A stretch of DNA of 6,498 nt from Hungatella sp. UBA5982 (GTDB lineage: Bacteria; Bacillota; Clostridia; Lachnospirales; Lachnospiraceae): contig DJBG01000224.1 in the NCBI GenBank assembly GCA_002429965.1, positions 14,190 to 20,687 of the forward strand. The letters run 5' to 3'. The translations under genes and the position numbers were made by a program. Below, piece by piece: positions 1 through 5,899 of the stretch; position 1 is the first letter of the stretch; each line of letters starts with the position of its first letter. The notes under the pieces were generated by a model. That model worked only from the letters and a program-made list of their open reading frames with translations. It searched no databases and had not been told where the DNA came from.

Positions 1-1848
1 GCGGTGATCTTCGGCTTAAGCATCTACCGGAGGATGCCGGTCCTGGATTCCTTGATGTTTGCCGTAGCCCTGGCGGTTGCAGCGATTCCGGAAGCGTTAA
101 GTTCCATTGTCACCATCGTTCAGGCAATGGGCACACAGAAAATGGCAGGAGAGAATGCCATCATAAAGGATTTAAAGGCAGTGGAAAGCCTTGGCTGTGT
201 TTCGGTCATCTGCTCCGATAAGACGGGAACCCTGACCCAAAACCGCATGACCGTACAGCAAATCTACGTAAACAGCCGTCTTTATCCTCCGGAGCTCTTA
301 AGCAAAGAGGTTCCGGTACATAAATATCTGTTGTATGATGCTGTTTTAAATAATGATTCCGCTTACATAGAAGGAAAGCTGTTGGGGGACCCGACGGAAG
401 CCGCACTGGTACAGATGGCCGAAAGGGCGGGAATGAACGAGGAAGCCATGAAATCCTATTACCCCAGAGCAGGGGAGATCCCCTTTGATTCCCGGAGAAA
501 GCTTATGAGCACCATGCACAGGATCGAAGGAAAAAGGGTCCTGTTCACAAAGGGAGCGGTGGATGTGCTGCTTCCCAGGATCAGCCATATATGGACTGGG
601 GAAGGGATCCGCCTCATGAGGGAGGGGGACCGGCAGAACCTAATGGAGCAGAATATAGAATTTTCCAAACAGGGGCTCAGGGTTTTGACCTTTGCCTGCC
701 GGGAAATGAATGAAGATGAAAGGCTGACGGAAAAATCAGAGGCCGGCTATACCTTTCTTGGAATGGTCGCGATGATGGATCCGCCCCGTCCGGAAACAAG
801 GAATGCGGTGTTAAACGCCAAAAGAGCAGGCATCCGTACGGTTATGATTACAGGAGACCATAAGATCACTGCATCTGCCATAGCGGAGAAAATAGGCATT
901 CTGGGAGACGAAGATATGGCAATCAGCGGACCGGAGCTTGATGATATGCCGGAGGAGGAATTGAGCCGAAAGCTGGAGCACATCAGCGTCTATTCCAGGG
1001 TTTCGCCGGAGCATAAAATACGGATCGTCCGCTCCTGGCAGAAAAAAGGCCACATCGTAGCTATGACAGGAGACGGGGTCAATGACGCTCCGGCCTTAAA
1101 ACAGGCCGACATCGGGGTTGCCATGGGAAAAATGGGGACAGAAGTGTCAAAGGATGCCTCTGCCATGATCCTAACGGATGATAACTTTGCAACCATTATT
1201 AAGGCGGTTGCCAATGGCCGTAATGTTTACCGGAACATCCGGAATGCCATTAAATTTCTTTTATCAGGAAATATGGCCGGGATACTATGTGTATTGTATA
1301 CATCCTTCCGGGCGCTTCCGCCTCCCTTTGCGCCGGTTCACTTACTGTTTATCAATCTTCTGACAGACTCTCTTCCAGCCATTGCCATTGGCATGGAAAA
1401 GGCGGAGGCAGATCTTTTGGCCCAAAAGCCCAGGAATCCCAAAGAAGGAATCTTAACAAAACGTTTTGTCCTTCAGGTTCTGCTACAGGGGGCCCTCATA
1501 GCGGCCTGTACCATGACCTCCTACCACACTGGCATGGTAACCGGAAGCGAGGCGGCCGCCAGCACCATGGCATTTTCCACCCTGACCCTGGCAAGGCTGT
1601 TCCACGGCTTTAACTGCAGAAGCGGTCATTCCATACTGAAGATCGGGCTTAAAAGCAATTTGTGGAGCATTATGGCCTTTGAGGCAGGAGCCGTTCTTTT
1701 GGCAGCCGTGCTGTTTATACCAAGACTTCATACCTTTTTTTATGTGGCAGATTTAAACGCAAGGCAGTTTATTACCATTTTTATATTTGCATTTATTCCT
1801 ACGCTTGTGATCCAGGCATTTAAGACCATAAGAGAGAGCCTTCATTGA
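1..1848 (+). CDS. Cation-transporting P-type ATPase (P2 type, probably Ca2+), 5'-truncated by the window edge
   Basis: C-terminal part of a membrane pump that uses ATP to move a cation, probably Ca2+, across the cytoplasmic membrane. The frame is open to base 1, so the start lies upstream; about 615 residues are visible against roughly 850-900 for the family. Counting from the codon at 4: the M4 PEAL motif with Glu30; the phosphorylation motif DKTGTLT with Asp72; GDPTE at 128-132 and KGA at 183-185 in the nucleotide-binding domain; DPPRPE at 259-264; TGD at 283-285; hinge motif TGDGVNDAP at 355-363. Hydrophobic segments at about 413-432, 444-463, 488-507, 519-537, 553-572 and 585-604 fit M5-M10. 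M6 contains NLLTDSLPA (451-459), matching the SERCA Asn796/Asp800 ligands. The position aligned with SERCA Glu771 in M5 appears to be Gly426, so one cation site as in PMCA pumps is plausible. I see no terminator after it; the glpK promoter begins about 20 bases downstream. A functional link to the glycerol genes is not evident. The family is secure and the ion is inferred. Confidence 0.95.
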   Translation, partial: AVIFGLSIYRRMPVLDSLMFAVALAVAAIPEALSSIVTIVQAMGTQKMAGENAIIKDLKAVESLGCVSVICSDKTGTLTQNRMTVQQIYVNSRLYPPELLSKEVPVHKYLLYDAVLNNDSAYIEGKLLGDPTEAALVQMAERAGMNEEAMKSYYPRAGEIPFDSRRKLMSTMHRIEGKRVLFTKGAVDVLLPRISHIWTGEGIRLMREGDRQNLMEQNIEFSKQGLRVLTFACREMNEDERLTEKSEAGYTFLGMVAMMDPPRPETRNAVLNAKRAGIRTVMITGDHKITASAIAEKIGILGDEDMAISGPELDDMPEEELSRKLEHISVYSRVSPEHKIRIVRSWQKKGHIVAMTGDGVNDAPALKQADIGVAMGKMGTEVSKDASAMILTDDNFATIIKAVANGRNVYRNIRNAIKFLLSGNMAGILCVLYTSFRALPPPFAPVHLLFINLLTDSLPAIAIGMEKAEADLLAQKPRNPKEGILTKRFVLQVLLQGALIAACTMTSYHTGMVTGSEAAASTMAFSTLTLARLFHGFNCRSGHSILKIGLKSNLWSIMAFEAGAVLLAAVLFIPRLHTFFYVADLNARQFITIFIFAFIPTLVIQAFKTIRESLH

Positions 1849-1868
1849 GAAAATAATAGCCTGAAATC

Positions 1869-1897
1869 TTGACATAATTTTTGCTCCATGGTAGTAT
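1869..1897 (+). promoter_or_regulatory. Sigma-A promoter for glpK-mgtC
   Basis: A consensus -35 TTGACA (1869-1874) and a -10 TAGTAT (1892-1897) are separated by 17 bases. The -10 is preceded by TGG, giving an extended -10 (TGnTAnnnT). Transcription should start near 1904. The -35 sits in the 11-base block AAATCTTGACA (1864-1874), which recurs exactly at the second promoter of the window. Transcription start is predicted, not measured. Confidence 0.82.
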
Positions 1898-1923
1898 TAA
1901 GTATACATAAATAGATAGCCTAA

Positions 1924-1935
1924 GAGATGACAGAG
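1924..1935 (+). promoter_or_regulatory. Conserved leader box GAGATGACAGAG, candidate antiterminator-protein site
   Basis: This 12-base box lies about 20 bases into the predicted glpK leader RNA and matches 11 of 12 bases at 4340-4351 in the second leader. In both places its start is 55 bases after the start of the -35 element, and its last bases (AGAG) form the 5' arm of the downstream terminator hairpin. A protein bound here would block hairpin formation. In Bacillus subtilis, GlpP acts on glp leader RNAs when G3P is present. Assignment to GlpP is inference from context. Confidence 0.55.
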
Positions 1936-1985
1936 CCAGGTGATGAGTGCGGGTAACCGTTCATTTCCAAGGCTCTTTCTTTATT
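1932..1985 (+). terminator. Leader hairpin and U-rich tract upstream of glpK (candidate regulated terminator)
   Basis: AGAGCC (1932-1937) pairs with GGCTCT (1971-1976) and is followed by TTCTTTATT. Inside, GG (1939-1940) pairs with CC (1967-1968), GATGAG (1942-1947) with TTCATT (1960-1965, two G-U pairs), and CGG (1950-1952) with CCG (1957-1959), closing a GTAA (GNRA-type) tetraloop. That is 17 pairs with small internal loops. The U tract is interrupted, so unregulated termination may be partial. Its place between promoter and glpK argues for conditional attenuation rather than an end-of-operon terminator. Hand-folded only. Confidence 0.65.
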
Positions 1986-2013
1986 CCTTGAGAAAAAATT
2001 AACAAGGAATAAA
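1980..2013 (+). repeat. Perfect 11-bp inverted repeat in the glpK 5' untranslated region
   Basis: TTTATTCCTTG (1980-1990) and its reverse complement CAAGGAATAAA (2003-2013) flank a 12-base A-rich loop (1991-2002). It begins inside the U-rich tail of the leader terminator and is not followed by a U tract, so it is not a terminator itself. It may be a second leader hairpin affecting RNA stability or competing with the terminator. The rest of the leader, 2014-2030, shows nothing recognisable. Confidence 0.6.
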
Positions 2014-2030
2014 ATCGGGGGCGATTACTG

Positions 2031-2041
2031 GAAGGGGAAGG
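2031..2041 (+). promoter_or_regulatory. Ribosome binding site of glpK
   Basis: A purine-rich GAAGGGGAAGG stretch ends 4 bases before the ATG at 2046. It is a looser Shine-Dalgarno than the GGAGG sites in front of the other genes, but it is the only candidate. It supports the ATG at 2046, whose first residues match the GlpK N terminus. Confidence 0.6.
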
Positions 2042-2045
2042 TACT

Positions 2046-3545
2046 ATGGGAAGATATGTCATTGCCTTAGATCAGGGCACGACAAGTTCCAGATGTATTC
2101 TGTTCGATGAGCAGGGGAACATCTGCAGTGCAGCACAAAAAGAGTTTACACAGATTTTTCCGGAGCCGGGCTGGGTGGAGCATGACCCCATGGAGATCTG
2201 GTCTTCACAGCTCTCCGTGACCATGGAGGCCATGGGAAAGATTGGGGCCCATTACAGCGATATTGCTGCAATCGGGATCACGAACCAGAGGGAGACTACG
2301 GTGGTCTGGGATAAGGAGACAGGGGAACCGGTCTATCATGCGATTGTATGGCAGTGCCGAAGGACCGCGGACAGGATCGAGAAACTGAAACATGACGGCC
2401 TGGAGGAGCTTATCATTGAAAGGACCGGACTGATTCCTGACGCCTATTTTTCAGGAAGCAAGATCGAATGGATCCTGGATCATGTAGAGGGGGCGAGAGA
2501 ACGGGCAGAACGTGGGGAACTGCTGTTTGGAACCGTGGATACCTGGCTGATCTGGAACCTGACCAAGGGCTGCATCCATGTAACGGATTATACCAATGCA
2601 TCCAGAACCATGCTTTTTGATATACACAGGAAGTGCTGGGATGAAGAGATTCTTAATTATTTCCACATTCCCAGATGCATGCTGCCGGAGGTGAAGCCTT
2701 CAAGCTGTGTGTACGGCTACACCTCTTCGGATGTCATGGGAGGAAAGATCCCCATTGCCGGAGCGGCAGGCGACCAGCAGGCCGCATTGTTCGGCCAGTG
2801 CTGCTTTGAAGCAGGGGAAGTGAAGAACACCTATGGAACCGGCTGCTTCCTCCTGATGAATACAGGAGAAAAGGCGGTGAAGTCCGGGCATGGGCTTTTG
2901 ACCACCATAGCTGCCAGCGACCAGGGGGGTATCCAGTATGCCCTGGAAGGAAGCGTGTTCGTGGCAGGTGCTGCCGTGCAGTGGTTAAGGGATGAGATGC
3001 GGATGGTCCGTTCTGCCTCCCAGACAGAGGAATACTGCAGGGCAGTGGAGGATACAGGGGGCGTTTTCATGGTACCGGCTTTCGCAGGGCTTGGGGCACC
3101 TTATTGGGACCAGTACGCAAGAGGGACCATTGTGGGAGTGACCAGAGGGACCAGCAAGGAGCAGTTTATCCGGGCTACGGTGGAATCCATGGCCTATCAG
3201 GTCTATGATCTCATTGAAGCAATGGAACAGGATTCGGATATCCATTTAAAGCAGCTAAAGGTGGACGGGGGCGCCTGCGCCAACAATTTTCTTATGCAGT
3301 TTCAGTCGGATCTTTTAAACACAGAGATTGTAAGGCCGGAGTGCATTGAGACGACTGCTCTTGGAGCCGCGTACCTGGCCGGGCTTGCGGTTGGCTATTG
3401 GAAGAGCCGTGAAGAAATCAAGGCAAACTGGAAGGTATCCAGGGCCTTTGACAGTCAGATGGAGGAGAAAAGCAGGACTAAGCTGGTAAAAGGCTGGAAG
3501 AGAGCGGTAAAATGCGCGCTCTACTGGTCACAAGAAGAGGAGTAG
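2046..3545 (+). CDS. glpK: Glycerol kinase
   Basis: Cytoplasmic FGGY-family kinase that phosphorylates glycerol with ATP to sn-glycerol 3-phosphate, trapping it in the cell and feeding the dehydrogenase genes downstream. It has 499 residues, the normal full length (E. coli about 500). Visible motifs are the N-terminal phosphate-binding DQGTTSSR (9-16), substrate residues Arg82-Glu83 and Tyr134, FGGY signature 1 in [13 protein letters not shown] (134-146), the catalytic base Asp243 in [10 protein letters not shown] (241-250), YGTGCF (263-268), and [17 protein letters not shown] (406-422). The activation loop around 222-236 lacks the histidine that HPr of the PTS phosphorylates in enterococcal GlpK, and Lys234 stands where E. 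coli has the FBP-binding Arg236. It therefore probably relies on transcriptional rather than HPr control. It sits behind its own promoter and attenuator-like leader, and mgtC follows 18 bases later. No glpF facilitator is adjacent. Identification is secure. Confidence 0.98.
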   Translation: MGRYVIALDQGTTSSRCILFDEQGNICSAAQKEFTQIFPEPGWVEHDPMEIWSSQLSVTMEAMGKIGAHYSDIAAIGITNQRETTVVWDKETGEPVYHAIVWQCRRTADRIEKLKHDGLEELIIERTGLIPDAYFSGSKIEWILDHVEGARERAERGELLFGTVDTWLIWNLTKGCIHVTDYTNASRTMLFDIHRKCWDEEILNYFHIPRCMLPEVKPSSCVYGYTSSDVMGGKIPIAGAAGDQQAALFGQCCFEAGEVKNTYGTGCFLLMNTGEKAVKSGHGLLTTIAASDQGGIQYALEGSVFVAGAAVQWLRDEMRMVRSASQTEEYCRAVEDTGGVFMVPAFAGLGAPYWDQYARGTIVGVTRGTSKEQFIRATVESMAYQVYDLIEAMEQDSDIHLKQLKVDGGACANNFLMQFQSDLLNTEIVRPECIETTALGAAYLAGLAVGYWKSREEIKANWKVSRAFDSQMEEKSRTKLVKGWKRAVKCALYWSQEEE

Positions 3546-3550
3546 AACGT

Positions 3551-3557
3551 GGAGGGG
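3551..3557 (+). promoter_or_regulatory. Ribosome binding site deciding a TTG start for the MgtC gene
   Basis: GGAGGGG lies 6 bases before TTG at 3564. The first ATG in frame is at 3612, and the nearest G-rich run (3588-3593) is 18 bases from it, which is too far. A second option is GGAGGG (3566-3571) serving TTG at 3582. The 3564 start is preferred for spacing. Confidence 0.55.
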
Positions 3558-3563
3558 TAGGAC

Positions 3564-4256
3564 TTGGAGGGTACATATTTATTGTTTGGGGGAATTACCT
3601 TATCATACGTCATGATCCAGCTGGAGTATATGCTGCGCATTATAATGGCTGGCCTTTTGGGGTTTTTGATCGGTAATGAGAGAAAAAACAGGAACAAATC
3701 GGCTGGAATCCGGACCCACGCTATTGTGGCAATCGGTTCAGCTCTCATGATGGTGGTTTCCAAATATGGGTTTCCTGACATTCCCAACAGCGATGGGGCA
3801 AGGCTCGCGGCCCAGGTGGTCAGCGGAGTGGGATTTTTAGGTGCAGGGGTTATATTTGTACGGAACAATCTGGTAAATGGCTTAACGACGGCAGCCGGAA
3901 TATGGGCTACCGCCGGGGTAGGGCTGGCTCTTGGGGCGGGCCAGTACATTGTGGGCATATTGTCTGCGGTACTCATTATTGTCATGCAGACTCTGACCCA
4001 CCGGATCAGCTATTTTGCCCAGGTGGCTTCCTGCGGCTGCTTACGGATGACCATAGCGCAAAAATCCGGAGCAGTAAAAAACATGGAAGAGTTTCTGGAG
4101 AGAGAAAAGGTCGAGATCGCTTCTGTGAAAATCAACAAGAATAAAAAGGATGAGATCAAACTGGTATTTGAAGTCATTTATCCGCCGGGCTTTGACAAGG
4201 GAGCCCTTCTTTCCAAGCTGGCAGAGGAGAATACAGTCATGGCAGTCAGCGAATAA
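3564..4256 (+). CDS. MgtC/SapB family inner-membrane protein
   Basis: MgtC-family membrane protein of 230 residues from a TTG start. Family hallmarks are visible: QLEYMLRI (19-26) leading into the first membrane helix, GFLIGNERKNRNKSAGIRTH (33-52), GSALMMVVSKYGF (58-70), AAQVVSGVGFLGAGVIF (82-98), and GLTTAAGIWATAGVGLALG (106-124). About five hydrophobic segments cover residues 22-145. A soluble tail (about 155-230) has the alternating strand and helix pattern of the ACT-like domain found on long MgtC proteins. Known MgtC proteins support growth or survival at low Mg2+ and, in Salmonella, act on F1Fo ATP synthase and phosphate uptake; they are not proven transporters. Here it lies 18 bases after glpK with no promoter between, so it is probably cotranscribed with the kinase. 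A role in balancing Mg2+, ATP or phosphate during glycerol phosphorylation is possible but is inference. Family secure, function unknown, start uncertain. Confidence 0.93.
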   Translation: MEGTYLLFGGITLSYVMIQLEYMLRIIMAGLLGFLIGNERKNRNKSAGIRTHAIVAIGSALMMVVSKYGFPDIPNSDGARLAAQVVSGVGFLGAGVIFVRNNLVNGLTTAAGIWATAGVGLALGAGQYIVGILSAVLIIVMQTLTHRISYFAQVASCGCLRMTIAQKSGAVKNMEEFLEREKVEIASVKINKNKKDEIKLVFEVIYPPGFDKGALLSKLAEENTVMAVSE

Positions 4257-4284
4257 GAGAAGGGGAGGCCCAGGCAGAAAAATC

Positions 4285-4314
4285 TTGACAATCCGGTCAG
4301 GATTATGCTAGCAT
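4285..4314 (+). promoter_or_regulatory. Sigma-A promoter for the GlpA-like dehydrogenase operon
   Basis: TTGACA (4285-4290) and TAGCAT (4309-4314) are 18 bases apart, with TGC before the -10 (extended -10). The block AAATCTTGACA (4280-4290) is identical to 1864-1874, and TAGCATTAAG resembles TAGTATTAAG at 1892-1901. Transcription should start near 4321. A short inverted repeat, AATCC-N5-GGATT (4290-4304), fills the spacer and could be an operator. I see no terminator between mgtC and this promoter, so read-through from glpK-mgtC into the leader is possible. Confidence 0.8.
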
Positions 4315-4339
4315 TAAGATAATAAAATATAAAACCTTT

Positions 4340-4351
4340 GAGATGAAAGAG
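4340..4351 (+). promoter_or_regulatory. Conserved leader box GAGATGAAAGAG, second copy
   Basis: It differs by one base (A for C) from the box at 1924-1935 and has the same 55-base offset from the start of the -35. Its last six bases are the start of the 5' arm of the terminator at 4346-4398. It is the likely binding site of the same regulator, with GlpP the best candidate by context. Confidence 0.55.
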
Positions 4352-4398
4352 TAAGGGAATAGAACGGAGGAATCCGTTTATTTTCCTTACTCTTTTTT
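4346..4398 (+). terminator. Strong leader terminator upstream of the dehydrogenase gene (candidate attenuator)
   Basis: AAAGAGTAAGG (4346-4356) pairs perfectly with CCTTACTCTTT (4385-4395) over 11 bp, extended by GAA/TTT (one G-U). An inner stem AACGG (4363-4367) / CCGTT (4374-4378) closes a six-base loop. A run of six T at 4393-4398 follows. This is a canonical intrinsic terminator. It lies between the promoter and the dehydrogenase start at 4450, so it should act as a conditional attenuator needing an antiterminator for full expression. It could also end read-through from mgtC. Confidence 0.85.
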
Positions 4399-4436
4399 AT
4401 ATGATTTTCACTTAAAAGGGTGACCATTACGGATAT

Positions 4437-4443
4437 GGAGGAG
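4437..4443 (+). promoter_or_regulatory. Ribosome binding site setting the dehydrogenase start
   Basis: GGAGGAG lies 6 bases before ATG at 4450 and 9 before ATG at 4453. It selects one of these over the upstream in-frame GTG at 4420, which has only a short AAAAGG touching it, and over ATG at 4435, which overlaps this site. Confidence 0.8.
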
Positions 4444-4449
4444 AAGAAC

Positions 4450-5886
4450 ATGATGGAAATGAATTACGATGCAGCGATCATTGGCGGCGGCGTAATCGGC
4501 TGTGCAATTGCGAGAGAACTGGCGCGCTATGACCTTAGCATCTGTGTCATTGAGCGGGAGGAGGATGTCTGTTCCGGCACGTCAAAGGCCAACAGCGCCA
4601 TTGTACACGGAGGATATGATGCGGTGCCCGGTTCCTTAAAGGCGAGATTCAATGTAGAGGGCAACCGGATGATGGGAGAGCTTTCAGAGGAGCTTGATTT
4701 CCCAATGACCCGGAATGGCTCTCTGGTGCTTTGTTTTTCTGAGGAAGATATACCCGCTCTTAAGGAGCTTTATGAGAAAGGCATAAAAAACGGAGTCCCC
4801 GGTTTATCCATCCTTTCCGGCAATGAGGTGAGAGCCATGGAACCCAATGTGACAGAGACGGTTGTGGCAGCCCTTTATGCGCCTACAGGGGGAATCGTAT
4901 GCCCCTTTGGTTTAACGATTGCATTGGCGGAGAACGCCTGTGACAACGGCGTGGAGTTTTTATTTAATACTGAAGTAAAAGTAATTGAAAAGACGGAAAA
5001 AGGCTATGACTTAAAAACCGGAGAGGGGATCATCCATGCCACTTATGTGATCAACGCTGCCGGTGTTTATTCCGACGTATTCCATAACATGGTAAGCGGA
5101 GAGAAGATACACATCACAGCAAGAAAAGGGGATTACTGCCTGCTGGATAAGGAGGCAGGAACCCATGTATCCCATACCATCTTCCAGCTTCCGGGCAAGA
5201 TGGGAAAGGGTGTGCTGGTAACCCCTACGGTTCACGGCAACTTACTGATCGGGCCTACTGCAGCCGATGTGGAGGATAAAGAAGGCGTCATGACAACCGC
5301 AAAGGAGCTGTCGGATATTATAGAGAAAGCTGCCTGGGGAGTAAAGAACATACCGTTCCGCCAGATCATCACCTCCTTTTCCGGCCTTCGTGCCCATGAG
5401 GATGGGGATGACTTTATCCTGGGTGAGGTTACTGATGCCGCCGGCTTCTTTGATGCGGCAGGCATAGAATCACCGGGGCTTACAAGCGCTCCTGCCATCG
5501 GCGTTTATATAGCCGGTCTGGTTGCAGAAAAGGCAAAGGCTTCCCGGAAGGAGAATTATAAGGCCACCCGGAGGGGAATCCTGGATCCGCAGAAGCTGTC
5601 TTTTGAAGAACGGGCGGCGCTTATTAAGAAGAATGCCCAGTACGGCACCATTATCTGCCGTTGCGAAGGGGTCAGTGAGGGAGAGATTGTGGATGCCATT
5701 ACCCGGACCCTGGGAGCAGTTTCCTTAGACGGGATCAAACGCCGTGTCCGTGCCGGCATGGGACGGTGCCAGTCAGGCTTCTGTGCCCCTAAGACCATGG
5801 AAATCCTGGCAAGGGAAACAGACAGGAAGATGGAGGATATCTGCAAAAACAGGCCCGGCTCCAATATAGTGACCGGTCATAAATAA
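4450..5886 (+). CDS. GlpA-like FAD-dependent dehydrogenase with C-terminal BFD-type [2Fe-2S] domain (probable glycerol-3-phosphate dehydrogenase subunit)
   Basis: Flavoprotein of 478 residues that probably oxidises sn-glycerol 3-phosphate to dihydroxyacetone phosphate. The first part is a DAO-fold oxidoreductase: the FAD Rossmann motif IGGGVIG (11-17), acidic Glu36 at the end of the second strand, GTSKANSAIVHGGYDA (43-58), NAAGVYSD (202-209), and SGLRAHEDGDDFILGE (311-326). Arg314 resembles the substrate-phosphate arginine of GlpD-type enzymes. The C-terminal part (about 400-455) is a BFD-like iron-sulfur domain with Cys403-x-Cys405 and Cys440-x4-Cys445, the four expected ligands. No signal peptide or membrane helix is seen, so it is cytoplasmic or peripheral. 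It is shorter than E. coli GlpA (about 540). The start follows a strong GGAGGAG. The second flavoprotein begins 13 bases after its stop. Expression is likely controlled by the leader terminator shared in design with glpK. DAO relatives include L-2-hydroxyglutarate oxidases, so the substrate rests mainly on context. Confidence 0.87.
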   Translation: MMEMNYDAAIIGGGVIGCAIARELARYDLSICVIEREEDVCSGTSKANSAIVHGGYDAVPGSLKARFNVEGNRMMGELSEELDFPMTRNGSLVLCFSEEDIPALKELYEKGIKNGVPGLSILSGNEVRAMEPNVTETVVAALYAPTGGIVCPFGLTIALAENACDNGVEFLFNTEVKVIEKTEKGYDLKTGEGIIHATYVINAAGVYSDVFHNMVSGEKIHITARKGDYCLLDKEAGTHVSHTIFQLPGKMGKGVLVTPTVHGNLLIGPTAADVEDKEGVMTTAKELSDIIEKAAWGVKNIPFRQIITSFSGLRAHEDGDDFILGEVTDAAGFFDAAGIESPGLTSAPAIGVYIAGLVAEKAKASRKENYKATRRGILDPQKLSFEERAALIKKNAQYGTIICRCEGVSEGEIVDAITRTLGAVSLDGIKRRVRAGMGRCQSGFCAPKTMEILARETDRKMEDICKNRPGSNIVTGHK

Positions 5887-5891
5887 GGAGG
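5887..5891 (+). promoter_or_regulatory. Ribosome binding site of the second flavoprotein gene, abutting the upstream stop codon
   Basis: TAAGGAGG (5884-5891) contains the TAA stop of the dehydrogenase directly followed by GGAGG, 8 bases before ATG at 5900. This suggests coupled translation and balanced production of two subunits. Confidence 0.85.
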
Positions 5892-5899
5892 ACAGCAAC

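Noticed and set aside
1287..1613. Plus-strand open frame of 108 codons in another frame inside the ATPase gene
   Set aside because: It lies wholly within the M5-M8 coding region of the ATPase, whose own frame is intact and conserved.
1904..2045. A known riboswitch or T-box in the glpK leader
   Set aside because: I could not find a T-box sequence or a familiar riboswitch core, and the leader before the hairpin is only about 25 bases, too short for most aptamers.
3521..3985. Minus-strand open frame of 154 codons opposite the end of glpK and the MgtC gene
   Set aside because: It is the antisense shadow of a conserved membrane-protein gene, with low-complexity Pro/Ala/Thr-rich composition, no recognisable domain and no convincing ribosome binding site.
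4420..4449. Upstream GTG (4420) or ATG (4435) as the dehydrogenase start
   Set aside because: The added residues precede the usual flavoprotein N terminus, and GGAGGAG at 4437-4443 is ideally spaced for ATG 4450 (or 4453) but lies downstream of or inside the earlier starts.
5556..5864. Minus-strand open frame of 102 codons opposite the BFD domain
   Set aside because: It is a shadow of the conserved cysteine-containing C terminus of the dehydrogenase, with no independent support.
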